Positions 34,090-45,630 are shown, counted from the stretch's first letter. The stretch is DNA of 64,000 bases from Aquimarina sp. ERC-38 (GCF_026222555.1 NZ_CP098511.1:1159501-1223500), one strand, 5' to 3'. The notes: a model not told the origin generated them from the sequence alone. Translations and numbers: made by a program.

Positions 34090-37000
34090 ATGGAACAAAA
34101 AACTACGCAACAAAGATTAATCTTTATCCATACAAGGATACGTAAGATGATGTTTGCCATGCTATATCTTTTAATAGCAGGGGCAACTTCAACTGGATTT
34201 GCACAGGAGTTGATTCCTTTTGGACCACGATTTACACAAGATAATGTACGGGGAAATCTTACCATAACGGCAAATGACATTGTAGGAATTGTTAATAAAG
34301 ACGGTGCGGATTTAGATCCCAATGCTGCATATAATGCTCCGTTTCAAGCAAATGGGGAGTATATTACAGCATATATTGATGTCGATGGTGACCCAAGTAC
34401 CTTTAGTTCCAGTAGTGCAAATTTAACGGTACCTGATGAAAACTGTAGTAGAATTGTATATGCAGGTCTATACTGGTCTGCTAACTATTACATGGCCAGA
34501 ACAAGAAATCCAAATAATTTAGATCCTGCCCTTATTACTGCGAATGCTATTGATGATGGGAATAATACAAATACAAGGACGGTATTAATTGTAAATAATG
34601 GTCCTTTTGCCCAACAATATACGGCAAGGTATTCCCAATTTAGTAACGATAATTCAAACATAAGGTTTAGTCCGGTAACTTCTTACTTGGTAGTGGCACA
34701 ACCGGAAAACGGATGTAATATCACTAACGGTGCCGCTTTAAGTGGTAATATTGCGGTCATCCGAAAAGGAGGCTCTTGTGATTTTAGGCAAAAGGTGTTA
34801 AACGCGCAACGTGCAGGAGCGGTAGGTGTGGTATTGGTAAATGATACAAATCAACTTCCAAAACTGGAAGGAAATAGTGGTGGAGGAACCATTAATATTC
34901 CTTCCGTATCCGTAGGTCGTTCCATTAGAGATGCTCAAAATGATTTTAATGGGGATTTAATTAATTTATTAAATAACTATAATGGGGTTGTTTTAGGTAC
35001 ACTTTCTACTACCGGTGGCGGGCAAATAATTGATCTACCAGCTACAGATCCCCGAAAAGCAGGTCCTGCAGATTTTAGAAATATTAAGTTTAAAACTCCG
35101 GCAGGAGGAGCATATATTGATATAACTGCTGATAATGTGGTTTGGGACGGTTATGCAAATACAGCAACAAATACCCAGACGGATGTATTTGACCGTGACC
35201 GTGATGGGGATAGGGCGGAGTTCTTAGCAAATGATGAAGTGCAGTATGTTTGTTATACAGATGTAACTAATTTGATTGACCCGGCCAATCCTTTTGGAAC
35301 TTATACGGTTGCAGATATGAATGCAACTCAGGGTTGGACTTCAGTAGGCGACGGGGCTTGTGGGGGTTGGACCCTGGTAGTGATTTATGAAAATTTATTA
35401 GAATCTAATAAATATATTAGTGTACAGGATGGATACGTACAGATTTTTCCTGCAGCTACCGGAGCACCAGCACCACAAGTTGATTTTAACTTTAGTGGTT
35501 TTCGTACTCTTCCAGGAAGTCAGCCTATCGACGTTACATTTGGGGTTGCAGGTTTAGAAGGAGACAAACGTTGGTTAAATGACCAGCTTTTGATTGAAAG
35601 AACCCCTCCGGGATCAAACAATTATGTAGCATTGGGAGCAGGTTTTGATAACCAGAACGATATAAATCCGATTACCAATTTCTTTAACAGTTCTATTACT
35701 GTAAATAATATGTTCATTACCCCAAGAAATCCGGCATCTCAGAATACTATGGGTTTTGATTCGGATTTATTTGTACTTGGAAACGACCGTAATCGATTGA
35801 TAGGAAATAATCAGACTAGTGCTAATTTTCAATTACGAACTGGTGGTGACCGGTATTCGGTGTTTTTAGGAACTTTTTCCGTAACCGTAATTGAACCTGA
35901 ATTAAGAATTATCAAAAGGGTATTTGACCTGAGTGGCACGGAAATAACAAATGGGAACGTACGATTGGGTGATGAAATATTTTATGACCTGGAAATTCAA
36001 AATATAGGTAATGAAGATCTGGTAAATGGTACGGTATTAGTAACCGATATATTACCAGCCAATACGGATTTTATAAATATCGAGTTTGTTCCTCCGGGGG
36101 TTACTTTTACAGAACCTACTCCGGGAACTGTCATTTTTGATATTCCAGCGGATTTAGTAGAAACCTCCGCAGATGGAGGTAATAATGATAGTCCTATCAG
36201 CATTCGTTTTAGGGCGCAATTGGTATCTAGTTGTGAAGAGTTAAGAGATGCCTGTTCAGATATTATACAAAATAGCGCAACAGCTACATATACCGGGGTA
36301 CTTTCCGGAAATTCGGGTAATACTATAAGTAGTAGTACCATAGACCCGGCCTGTCAAACGACTGGAGGAGAAGCTTCTAATATTTTGGTAGAAGTGCCTC
36401 CTTGTAGCCAGGATGTTACTTTTTGTAACAATAATTTGACACTAGTAGCAGGAACCGGATACGACCGATATACTTGGACCGGACCTGGAATAGGTACTCC
36501 TATTGTACAACTTACTTCCAGTAACCCTAATGCAAATGTACTGGTAGTACCCAATCCACAAACCGGAGTCTATCAGGTAATAAAAGAAGATACGAACCCT
36601 GCGGATGGTACCTGTATGACGCTAACAGAATTATTTGATGTAGAGGACTTTAGGGATATTACTAATCCTATTTTAGATTTTGTAAATGGTGATGATGTTA
36701 TTACTACTAATTGTACCGGATTAGAAGTTCCTCAAATTTTATTATGTGGGGATAGGACTTTCGATTTATCTACTTCCTTTAGTGATACGAACCTAATCAG
36801 TATTTCCTGGCAGGAATTAGTTCCTTCCGGTAGTTGTGTTTTAGACCCTAATGACTCTTGTTCTCTACTTTCAGTAGATTGTACAAATAGTAACTGGGTA
36901 CAACTTCCTAACGGGGATACAGCCAATTTTACGGTAGAAGATGCCGGAGACTATAGAATCTTAGCAGAATTTGACGGAGGTTGTGTACTTCCCTTTTATT

Positions 37001-40000
37001 TTAGTGTATTTAAAAATAATTACCAACCCTTATTAAGTGCCAATCCCATTGAATGTGGAAATGATGGTAGTGTAACCGTAACGAATGTTCCAAGTAACTT
37101 TGGATTTAGTTTAAACCCTAACGGACCTTTTACAAATACCTCAGGTATTTTTGCAATAAGTACTCCCGGTGATGTAGATGTTTATGCTAAAGATTTAAGT
37201 TTTGCCAGTGGCTGTACGTATCAAGCTACTATTAACGTACCTTCTTTTGACCCCGTTTTTGTAGCTACATCCATAAATCCAAGTTGTATTAACGATGATA
37301 ACGGAACCGGAACCGGAGGCATACAAATTAATATCACCGGAGGTACTCCAAGATATCAATATACTATCTCAGGAGGAGGACTGACAAATCCTATTGTTAT
37401 ACCAAATAGTCGGGCTAATAACGGAAGTTACTTACAGGATAATTTACTACCAGGAACTTACCAGGTAGAAATGATTTCTAACCGTCCCAGACCTGCTTGT
37501 ATAGCGGATACTACTGTAACCATCAATTCAGCTACGGATATTCGTGGACGGGCAACTTTAATTGCACCACCTACCTGTGATACTCAGGCTATTGTGGAGA
37601 TTACCGTAACTCCTCCCGGAAACTATGCATATAGTAATGGTAACGGAAGTTTTCAAACCAGTAATCGGTTTCAAATTGATCCTACGGTAACTCCCGGACC
37701 TAACTATACCTTTTTTGTAAGTGATCGAAGTATCCCCAGTGGTACCCCGGCTTGTATTATTGAAGTACCCTTTAATGCGGTAATACCGGATTATGAACCT
37801 ATTGTAATTGATGCGGTAACCCCTATAAATCCTGCCTGTCCCGGCGATGAAGCCAGGATCCAGGTAGATGTTTCCCCTTCGGTTACCGGTAGGGAATATA
37901 CCTATGAACTATTAACAGGAACCAGCGCCACAGATACACTCTACGTAAACCAACAAACTATTGTATCTCCGTTAGAAACAATAACTTTTACCGGGGTACC
38001 GGATAATGATTTTTATACCGTACGGGTAAGTCATAACAATACCACCCCTCCCGGAACCACCCCACCTACGATTTGCCCGGTACTATTTGGTACTTTTGCA
38101 GTTGACACTCCGGATGGGATTGTAGCAGATATTGAAATAATAAGACCTTTAACTTGTAATCCTGGAGATGCAGGAAACGCGGCAGTACGTATTAATTCTA
38201 TTACCGGAGGTTCCGGAAACTATGCCTGGAGTTTTAATGCAGCTTCCGGATACACCAACATAACCAGTTTACCATTAACTATAGATGAATTTCCTAACGA
38301 CGGAACTTATACCATCTATGTAGCAAACCAGGGATCTCCAATAACCTGTCCGGTTTCTCAGCAGATTGACATAGAAGAACGCCTGGAACCTGATAGTATT
38401 GTATTCGCAAATGAGCGTGATTCAGATTGTGTGAATCAGACTATAACAGTTGATGTTTCGGCAACTCCCGCCCTAACTAACGCTGATATTACTAATAATA
38501 ATGCTAGTTATGAATTTACGATCACACCTGCTCCTGCAACAGGACCTGCAAATTTTACGATAAACACACCTACCGGAGTTCAGGCTATCACCTTTACCCG
38601 AGGTATACCTTATTCGGTAACCGTAGTTCGGAATGATAATTTTAATAATAATTGTGAGTTCACTACATCATTTATAAGAGATGAAATCGAGGAAATTGAT
38701 ATTACCAGTGCTTCGCAAACACGTCCGGTAACTTGTGTTGGTGATACGGATGGGGCTTTTCAATTTACAGTAGATGTAACTCAATTCGCGTCCTTCTCGT
38801 ACGAAATATTTAATCAGGATCCGGTAGCAAATCCTACTGCGGTTGCTCTAGCTGGACCTACTACCAGTACTACAAGTCCGGTGGTAATTAATAATACCAT
38901 AATTCCTGCAGGCATTCCCGCAGGAACTTATTGGATTCGGGTAACTGACCCGTCAACCGGTTCAAGTCCGGCAAATGCCTGTTTTTCTATTGAAAGTGTA
39001 GTGATAGATGAACCGGCAACTCCTCTTTCCTTTACCGTGGATATTGATGAAGCGGATTGTGGCAACAATACTGGAATTATTACAGTAACGGCAACAGGAG
39101 GTAGAAGCAACTACCAATATGAATTAACGGGTACTGCTAGTGTAGCCTATAATTCAAACAATACTTTTGCCAGCTTAGCTCCCGGATCCTACACGGTTTC
39201 GGTTAGAGATAACGGAGGTATTGATCCATCTTGTGTAGTTTCTCAAACAATTACCTTGGATCAAACTCAGGTACCAACTTTAGCTTTAGCAAACGGAGGT
39301 GACCCTTGTTATGATACTACAAATTTAGCTTCTCAGTGGATACAAATTATTCCTGGCGGAGGTGGTGCTTTAACGGGTCCTTATGAATACAGCATAGATA
39401 GGGGAGCATCTCAAACAGTAACTTTTATAGGAGGTACTACAGATACGTTTGAAGTACCTAATCTTACACCAGGAACATACACCGTATCTGTAACGAATAT
39501 AGCGAGTACTTGTTCTGCAGATATCACTGTAGTAATTAACCCGGAATTAGTAATAACTGCCGGATTAACTAAAGAGTTAGATTGTACGCCAAGTCCGGAT
39601 GCAACTATTGTTTTTAATGCCAATGGTGGAGATGGAACTTATACTTTTGATTTAATTGAACTTACCACTGGTACGGGTTCTCAAGCAGGAGTTACTTCTC
39701 CTGTATCAGTACCAACGGCTGGAACGTATCGAATTGATGTACGAGATGGTTCAACTCCAAATTGTATTGCACAATCAAGAGAAATTATAATTCAACCGGT
39801 TGTAGATCCTTTAATTACATCAGTTGATGTTGAGAATGTGGAATGTGCCGGACAAGATACCGGAATTGTAACTATTAATATAGATAGTTCTGTAGGAACA
39901 GGACCTTTTGAATACAGTATTGATAATGGGGTAACATGGCAGTCAGGGAGTAGATTTTCCGGTTTGACAGGAGCACCTTCCCCCGGACAAACATATAATT

Positions 40001-43000
40001 ATTCAGTTCGTGATGCTAAATTTTGTAGAACCGACGGAACCATAAATGTTCTTGCTCCTCAACCTATCAATGCAACTATTGACGCAGAAGAAACTTCATG
40101 TTCTGGAAGCACATTCATGTATGGATCTGTAAATGTTGCAAATACAACTGGTGGTACAATTACAGGTACCGGATATACCTATACTTTGTTTTTTAGTAAT
40201 GGCACTATCGTACCGACTGGAACCGGAGCAGGATTTACGACAACCGCGAATCCAACTATAACTACTGCGGACAATGTAGAATTTGAATTTGACGGCTTGA
40301 ATTTTGGCTCTTATTATGCTACTGTTACAGATGAAAACGGATGTGTTTTTACTACAGCTATTGATGCGGTACAGTCGCCACCTAATGGTATTGATATAGA
40401 AATAGGTGCGGTTACAGCAGACTGTACTGTCTCCGGTGCTTTATTTGATATCTTTATTTTAAATGGTTCCAGAGATTTTGAAATAAGAGTTGTCGGTATT
40501 CCGGGATTAGATAATTTTATTCAAACAAATGGTACTGTAACAAGTACTACCTTTCCACCTGGATTTGTATTAGATAATACTCCACCTGCCGGAGGTAATG
40601 TACATCAATACCCGGCAGGTACTTTTACCTACGGAACTCCTTATATAATTGAAATTAGAGATAGTGGAAATTGTATTTATCGTGAAACCATTACTACACC
40701 ACCAGCCCCTAACGGTATAACGGCTTCTGCTACTACTAGTGATGTACTTTGTACCGGAGATAGTACGGGTGAAGTTAATTATAACGTTAGCAATTTTGGA
40801 GGAACGGGTATCGAATGGGATGTTTTTAATCGAGATACAGGTGCTCCAATACCTTCTTTGGATGGTAGTAGTGCGGGATCTGCACCAAACACAGGAACTA
40901 TTAACAACTTTCCTTTTGGACGCTATAACATTGTTTTTACAGATCCATCAGAACCCTTTTGTGCAGTTACTGTTCAGGTAGATATTAATGAACCTTCAGA
41001 CTTAGAATTAGAACCAGGTGGAGTACTACCTCAATTATGTGATATCGGAGGATCTCCAAGACTAGGAAGTATTACGGTAATTGCAAGGGGAGGAACACCA
41101 CCTTACACGTATGGAACGAATCCAACACCTACGGGTCCTTATTTGAACACAACCGGAACCTTGAATTTTGTTGCAGGGTCATACGATATTTATGTTAGAG
41201 ATGCAAACGGTTGTATACAGGGACCAATTAATCAAACTATTGATCTAATTGATTCACCTACTTTTACTACTACTCCAATTCCGGTTTTTGATGATTGTAC
41301 TTTTAGCGGTATATATTCTTTTACGGTTACTGCAGATAAAGATACAAGTGTAGGTCAATTACAATTTGGAATTGATGATGGAAACGGTAGTTTACCTAAT
41401 TATCAACCAGATAGTGATAATGATGATGCTTTTACCTTTACACTTGGAGCTGTTAATACTGTTACTACTTACATATACTATGTACGTGATGAAAATGGTT
41501 GTTTTGATACAGGTACATATACCGTATATCCGGAACTAAATGTTACCGCTACCGCTACCGAGCCTACCTGTAGAGATGATGACGCAACTATAACTGCAAC
41601 AATTTCAGGAGGATCTGAAGTTTTTACAAATTTAACGTTTAGATTGCTTGATAATGTAGGGACTGCCATAGGAATTGCGCAAAACCCTTCTCCTGCTACC
41701 TTTGAAGTAACTTTTGGAAATAATACTCCGGGGGCTGGATTAGCACCAGGAACTTATACCGTAGAGGTAACTGATAGTGGTGTAGGAACAGCCCCTGGTT
41801 GTATGGATACTTTTGAAATTACCATTGAAGGATTTACGGATCCTGTAGCTACCGCAGTAGGTACGGATGTAAGCTGCAATGGTGGTGATGACGGTATAAT
41901 TACGGTTACTTTAGACCCAAGTACTACACTTAATCCGGATACACCATATACCTATACCATACATACAGCAGATGGAGCACCGGGTATATCAACTCCGGTT
42001 TTGGCAGGACCTCAAACAAGTCCAATCTTTAATAATAGCATCATACCCTTACCTGCCGGTAATTATGATATTGTGATTACATCTGATAAAGGTTGTACTA
42101 CTGTTCTTGATGATATAACCATAGGCGAACCTAATGAGTTAGTTGCAACTACAGCTCAAAGTGGATTTTCCTGTACTACAGGTACTAATAATCCGGTTTT
42201 TTCAGTAATTACTGTTACTATTGAAGAAGGTACTGCACCATATAACGTGAGCTACACGGGTCCAGGAGGAATATCCGGAAACGAAATTAACATTACAGAT
42301 GAAGATGCAACTGCCACTGGTGTTCAATTTACACTGGAGGCACCTATAGATGGAGGTTATGACTTTACAGTTACAGATAGCAATGGATGTGTAACCAATC
42401 CGGCAATTACTACAGAAACCATAGCACCTTTGCCAATTTTAGAAGATCCGACTTTTGTTGTAGATAGAAGTACTTCTTGTAATACAAGTTTACCTGAGCA
42501 GGTTACAGTTACAGCAGTGGGAGGTACTGGAGATTTTACCTTTACATTATTAGATAATACCGGGGTAGTACTTTTGACACAAAATGAACCTGCAGGAACA
42601 TTGACTTCTCAGTTTACGTTTCCTTTAGTGACAAATGCGGGAGATGTTTTTGAATTAGCGGTAACTGATGATGCTACCGGATGTACGGAATCTATTTTCC
42701 ATACTATTGCACCATTTGATTTCATAAATATTACTGCGGTTGAACAAACCCCTGAAAATTGTTTTAATCAAATGGACGGACGCGCTACTTTGACCATTAC
42801 GGATTACGAAGGAGGTTTTGATTATACTATTGTAGATCAATCAGGTACAATAGTTTATAACAGTGTTACTTCAGGAACGACATTAGCTACTGATGGAAAT
42901 ATTGCTACCACCTCCGAAGACTTTATTGTACCACCTACTACGGGCACTGGTTTAGGTGTTGGAACATACACCATAAATGTTCAGGAAAATGATTTCCCGG

Positions 43001-45630
43001 AATGTACTGCTGCAACAACCGTTAGTATTTCCGGTCCGGATAGGCCTTTGGAAATAATACTCTTTACAATAAATGATCAAGAGTTTTGTGATCCGAATAA
43101 TAATGGAGCAGTTCAGGCAACAGCAACTGGTATACAAGGTGTTGCAACATATATGATCTCACCAGCACCTTCTGTTGGTTCAGCTACAAATAGTACCGGT
43201 TTATTTACAGACTTAAGTGCAGGTCTATATACCATTTCTGTTACTGATGTTTTAAGTTCTGGTGTGACCTGTTCTCCTGTTACTGAAACTTTTGAAGTAT
43301 TACCTCCAACGGATGATGTTGCGATTACAGCTACGCCTACTCCAATTTCTTGTTTCCGTGAACAGGACGGAAGTATTTCTGCCACTGCGACTGCTACTGA
43401 TGTAGATCCAATCAATACTCCTATCCAGTATACAATTACTCCGGTAGGAGGTACAGAAAGTGCACGAGTTGATTCCGGTAATTTTGGTGGTTTAGCAGCT
43501 GGTGACTATATCATTACAGCCTATGATAACTTTAACTGTTCGGCTGCAACTGCGCCTATTCAAATTATCGAGCCAGCTGAACCTACAGTTGCCATTGATG
43601 CTATTTCTTTATTGGATTGTGGAGATACACAGGCGACTATTACTATATCCGGTACTGCTGATGCCTCGTTAGGAAGAACAGTAGCAACCTATTTTGCAGT
43701 GGATTCAAATGATAATCCGGTAGCTAATAATACTACAGGTAATTTTACTTTAGGAGTAGGAGAATATCGTTTTTATATAGAAGATAATACGGGTTGTCGT
43801 TCTCCTTTTTCAAATCCGGTACCCGTTATATTACTGGAAGATATCACTTTTGAATTGGATTTAGTTCAAGCTGTAATTAATTGTAGAGATGAAGCTACCG
43901 GGTCGGTAGATTTACTTCGGGTAAACGGACAAACACGTCTTTCCGGAGGTTTTGGAACCTATAATTTCAGACTAGTAAACAATAGTACCGGTCAATTTTG
44001 GCCGGGTCCTACTCTTACAGATACCAGGGATGCTCCTTATCCGGTGGATGGAGTCGATGTGCCTCCAAGTTTCTTTAATGGATTACCTCCGGGAGATTAT
44101 ACCTATTATGTGAGTACGGATCGAAGTTGTGAAGAGGATTTCTCCTTTAACATTGCAAACCCACCTTTATTTGAAAGGATTGAACCTGAAGTAACGAATG
44201 TACTTTGTTTTGGAGAAAGCAATGGACAAATTAGGGTATTTGCACAAGGAGGTACTCGTCCGTATTCTTTTGCTATTAGTTCTCAACCAAATGTGAACTT
44301 TAGTGATGACTCGGATGGAATTAACGGAGAACATGTTTTTACCATGTTAGCTCCTAATGATCCGACCACACCTTATGAAGTACAGGTACAGGATGCAAAC
44401 GGATGTTCTGAGGTATTTGAAATAAATATTCTCGAACCTACGGAAATCATGGCGGGTATTGTTGGAACTGTGATGCCTGAAACTTGTGCGGGAGATATGG
44501 ATGGGTCGGTAACCGTAGAGATATCCGGAGGAACGGCGCCTTATGAGTTTAATATTACGAATGAAGATTCGGATTTTCAACCTGTTGTTGATCCTACGAA
44601 CCTATTTATAGATAACCTTCCGGGCGGACAGACTATTGTATTTATTCGGGATGTAAATGATTGTCGTATTGAATTACCGGTAGAGGTCTTACCGGGAGTG
44701 GATATCAACGGAAATCTACAACCAGATCGGGATTGTCCTATTTTTGATCCGGTTACCGGAGTTGAAATTCAGGCCTTAACCTATTATGTGGACTTTGACG
44801 CCTTTGGAACAGATGTGCTTGATAATAATGTTGATATTTTATACATCCTGGAAGCAGTTGACCCGGCAAATCCGGCACCAATTCAATCGGCAAATGACCC
44901 CAGACGTTATATTGTACAACCTGGTATCGAATACCAAGGTAGAATGCTTCATAGCCGTGGTTGTGAAAGGGATTTAGGTGTCATCACGGTAGATGAATAT
45001 ATACCTCTTACAAATTTAAGAGCTGAGATGACCGGAAACACCAGTGATCCTAATGAATATGAGCTATTTATTGACGGGGGCGCTGATGGAAATTCTGATG
45101 ACTATACTTACATTGTTATCCGACTAGATAATGTACGATTAGATGATTCGGATACGGTGATTCAGGATGCGATTACTAATTTAACGAATGAAGATTTTGA
45201 AGACGGTTTACTGGAAGAGAATATCTTTGTAATTAGAAGAACTGGTCAATATTATGTTCAGGTAATAGATAATGTAGGTTGTGAATTTACTGCGGTAGTT
45301 CCTCTTACTTATATTAATTTAAGAGTACCGAATTACTTCACTCCTGGTAAGGATGATCCAAATACGCCTGACTTTGAAGACTACTGGTATCCAAGACAAA
45401 TCACACCGGATCAGGATCCAAATACTCCGGAAACCTTCTTCTTTGAGAATATGGAAGTTCGGGTGTTTGACCGATACGGCAGATTATTAGCTGAATTTAA
45501 AGGGTTCCAAAGGGGATGGGACGGAATCTATAAAGGTCAGGAATTACCTTCGGGTGACTACTGGTATACGGTGATCTTAAATGATGCTGAAAACAAAGAA
45601 TTTACAGGGCACTTTACGTTATACAGATAA
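34090..45630 (+). CDS. sprB: SprB-like giant gliding adhesin with T9SS type B sorting domain
   Basis: This 3846-residue surface protein has a signal peptide at about residues 19-38 (MMFAMLYLLIAGATSTGFAQ). Residues 40-600 form a beta-rich N-terminal region with a protease-associated-like insertion (about 208-290; IAVIRKGGSCDFRQK, AGAVGVVLVND). A DUF11-like domain follows (about 610-740; RLGDEIFYDLEIQNIG). About 28 SprB repeats of some 95 residues fill 983-3735, each with Cys near the first strand, often CxGDxDGxI-like, and a second Cys before the last strand. The end is a CHU_C domain (about 3740-3846; VPNYFTPGKDD, MEVRVFDRYGRLL, LPSGDYWYTVIL). F. johnsoniae SprB, about 6500 residues, is the mobile adhesin propelled by the gliding motor. 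The partner gene sprF follows one base after the stop codon. Confidence 0.9.
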   Translation: MEQKTTQQRLIFIHTRIRKMMFAMLYLLIAGATSTGFAQELIPFGPRFTQDNVRGNLTITANDIVGIVNKDGADLDPNAAYNAPFQANGEYITAYIDVDGDPSTFSSSSANLTVPDENCSRIVYAGLYWSANYYMARTRNPNNLDPALITANAIDDGNNTNTRTVLIVNNGPFAQQYTARYSQFSNDNSNIRFSPVTSYLVVAQPENGCNITNGAALSGNIAVIRKGGSCDFRQKVLNAQRAGAVGVVLVNDTNQLPKLEGNSGGGTINIPSVSVGRSIRDAQNDFNGDLINLLNNYNGVVLGTLSTTGGGQIIDLPATDPRKAGPADFRNIKFKTPAGGAYIDITADNVVWDGYANTATNTQTDVFDRDRDGDRAEFLANDEVQYVCYTDVTNLIDPANPFGTYTVADMNATQGWTSVGDGACGGWTLVVIYENLLESNKYISVQDGYVQIFPAATGAPAPQVDFNFSGFRTLPGSQPIDVTFGVAGLEGDKRWLNDQLLIERTPPGSNNYVALGAGFDNQNDINPITNFFNSSITVNNMFITPRNPASQNTMGFDSDLFVLGNDRNRLIGNNQTSANFQLRTGGDRYSVFLGTFSVTVIEPELRIIKRVFDLSGTEITNGNVRLGDEIFYDLEIQNIGNEDLVNGTVLVTDILPANTDFINIEFVPPGVTFTEPTPGTVIFDIPADLVETSADGGNNDSPISIRFRAQLVSSCEELRDACSDIIQNSATATYTGVLSGNSGNTISSSTIDPACQTTGGEASNILVEVPPCSQDVTFCNNNLTLVAGTGYDRYTWTGPGIGTPIVQLTSSNPNANVLVVPNPQTGVYQVIKEDTNPADGTCMTLTELFDVEDFRDITNPILDFVNGDDVITTNCTGLEVPQILLCGDRTFDLSTSFSDTNLISISWQELVPSGSCVLDPNDSCSLLSVDCTNSNWVQLPNGDTANFTVEDAGDYRILAEFDGGCVLPFYFSVFKNNYQPLLSANPIECGNDGSVTVTNVPSNFGFSLNPNGPFTNTSGIFAISTPGDVDVYAKDLSFASGCTYQATINVPSFDPVFVATSINPSCINDDNGTGTGGIQINITGGTPRYQYTISGGGLTNPIVIPNSRANNGSYLQDNLLPGTYQVEMISNRPRPACIADTTVTINSATDIRGRATLIAPPTCDTQAIVEITVTPPGNYAYSNGNGSFQTSNRFQIDPTVTPGPNYTFFVSDRSIPSGTPACIIEVPFNAVIPDYEPIVIDAVTPINPACPGDEARIQVDVSPSVTGREYTYELLTGTSATDTLYVNQQTIVSPLETITFTGVPDNDFYTVRVSHNNTTPPGTTPPTICPVLFGTFAVDTPDGIVADIEIIRPLTCNPGDAGNAAVRINSITGGSGNYAWSFNAASGYTNITSLPLTIDEFPNDGTYTIYVANQGSPITCPVSQQIDIEERLEPDSIVFANERDSDCVNQTITVDVSATPALTNADITNNNASYEFTITPAPATGPANFTINTPTGVQAITFTRGIPYSVTVVRNDNFNNNCEFTTSFIRDEIEEIDITSASQTRPVTCVGDTDGAFQFTVDVTQFASFSYEIFNQDPVANPTAVALAGPTTSTTSPVVINNTIIPAGIPAGTYWIRVTDPSTGSSPANACFSIESVVIDEPATPLSFTVDIDEADCGNNTGIITVTATGGRSNYQYELTGTASVAYNSNNTFASLAPGSYTVSVRDNGGIDPSCVVSQTITLDQTQVPTLALANGGDPCYDTTNLASQWIQIIPGGGGALTGPYEYSIDRGASQTVTFIGGTTDTFEVPNLTPGTYTVSVTNIASTCSADITVVINPELVITAGLTKELDCTPSPDATIVFNANGGDGTYTFDLIELTTGTGSQAGVTSPVSVPTAGTYRIDVRDGSTPNCIAQSREIIIQPVVDPLITSVDVENVECAGQDTGIVTINIDSSVGTGPFEYSIDNGVTWQSGSRFSGLTGAPSPGQTYNYSVRDAKFCRTDGTINVLAPQPINATIDAEETSCSGSTFMYGSVNVANTTGGTITGTGYTYTLFFSNGTIVPTGTGAGFTTTANPTITTADNVEFEFDGLNFGSYYATVTDENGCVFTTAIDAVQSPPNGIDIEIGAVTADCTVSGALFDIFILNGSRDFEIRVVGIPGLDNFIQTNGTVTSTTFPPGFVLDNTPPAGGNVHQYPAGTFTYGTPYIIEIRDSGNCIYRETITTPPAPNGITASATTSDVLCTGDSTGEVNYNVSNFGGTGIEWDVFNRDTGAPIPSLDGSSAGSAPNTGTINNFPFGRYNIVFTDPSEPFCAVTVQVDINEPSDLELEPGGVLPQLCDIGGSPRLGSITVIARGGTPPYTYGTNPTPTGPYLNTTGTLNFVAGSYDIYVRDANGCIQGPINQTIDLIDSPTFTTTPIPVFDDCTFSGIYSFTVTADKDTSVGQLQFGIDDGNGSLPNYQPDSDNDDAFTFTLGAVNTVTTYIYYVRDENGCFDTGTYTVYPELNVTATATEPTCRDDDATITATISGGSEVFTNLTFRLLDNVGTAIGIAQNPSPATFEVTFGNNTPGAGLAPGTYTVEVTDSGVGTAPGCMDTFEITIEGFTDPVATAVGTDVSCNGGDDGIITVTLDPSTTLNPDTPYTYTIHTADGAPGISTPVLAGPQTSPIFNNSIIPLPAGNYDIVITSDKGCTTVLDDITIGEPNELVATTAQSGFSCTTGTNNPVFSVITVTIEEGTAPYNVSYTGPGGISGNEINITDEDATATGVQFTLEAPIDGGYDFTVTDSNGCVTNPAITTETIAPLPILEDPTFVVDRSTSCNTSLPEQVTVTAVGGTGDFTFTLLDNTGVVLLTQNEPAGTLTSQFTFPLVTNAGDVFELAVTDDATGCTESIFHTIAPFDFINITAVEQTPENCFNQMDGRATLTITDYEGGFDYTIVDQSGTIVYNSVTSGTTLATDGNIATTSEDFIVPPTTGTGLGVGTYTINVQENDFPECTAATTVSISGPDRPLEIILFTINDQEFCDPNNNGAVQATATGIQGVATYMISPAPSVGSATNSTGLFTDLSAGLYTISVTDVLSSGVTCSPVTETFEVLPPTDDVAITATPTPISCFREQDGSISATATATDVDPINTPIQYTITPVGGTESARVDSGNFGGLAAGDYIITAYDNFNCSAATAPIQIIEPAEPTVAIDAISLLDCGDTQATITISGTADASLGRTVATYFAVDSNDNPVANNTTGNFTLGVGEYRFYIEDNTGCRSPFSNPVPVILLEDITFELDLVQAVINCRDEATGSVDLLRVNGQTRLSGGFGTYNFRLVNNSTGQFWPGPTLTDTRDAPYPVDGVDVPPSFFNGLPPGDYTYYVSTDRSCEEDFSFNIANPPLFERIEPEVTNVLCFGESNGQIRVFAQGGTRPYSFAISSQPNVNFSDDSDGINGEHVFTMLAPNDPTTPYEVQVQDANGCSEVFEINILEPTEIMAGIVGTVMPETCAGDMDGSVTVEISGGTAPYEFNITNEDSDFQPVVDPTNLFIDNLPGGQTIVFIRDVNDCRIELPVEVLPGVDINGNLQPDRDCPIFDPVTGVEIQALTYYVDFDAFGTDVLDNNVDILYILEAVDPANPAPIQSANDPRRYIVQPGIEYQGRMLHSRGCERDLGVITVDEYIPLTNLRAEMTGNTSDPNEYELFIDGGADGNSDDYTYIVIRLDNVRLDDSDTVIQDAITNLTNEDFEDGLLEENIFVIRRTGQYYVQVIDNVGCEFTAVVPLTYINLRVPNYFTPGKDDPNTPDFEDYWYPRQITPDQDPNTPETFFFENMEVRVFDRYGRLLAEFKGFQRGWDGIYKGQELPSGDYWYTVILNDAENKEFTGHFTLYR
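37039..45309 (+). repeat. Array of about 28 degenerate SprB repeats
   Basis: Units average about 95 residues. Each starts with a Cys motif (for example DVSCNGGDDGIITV, PETCAGDMDGSVTV, NVLCFGESNGQIRV), has a central GGTxPYxYxI strand, an LxPGxYxVxVxD turn, and a second Cys (GCxxxxxxxI). Units are diverged from one another, with no long identical DNA blocks noticed. Boundaries are by eye. Confidence 0.85.

Noticed and set aside
37039-45309. Repeat array considered as a possible CRISPR or DNA satellite
   Set aside because: Repeats are long, diverged, in frame and protein-level only (SprB units), with no constant short repeat or spacer pattern.
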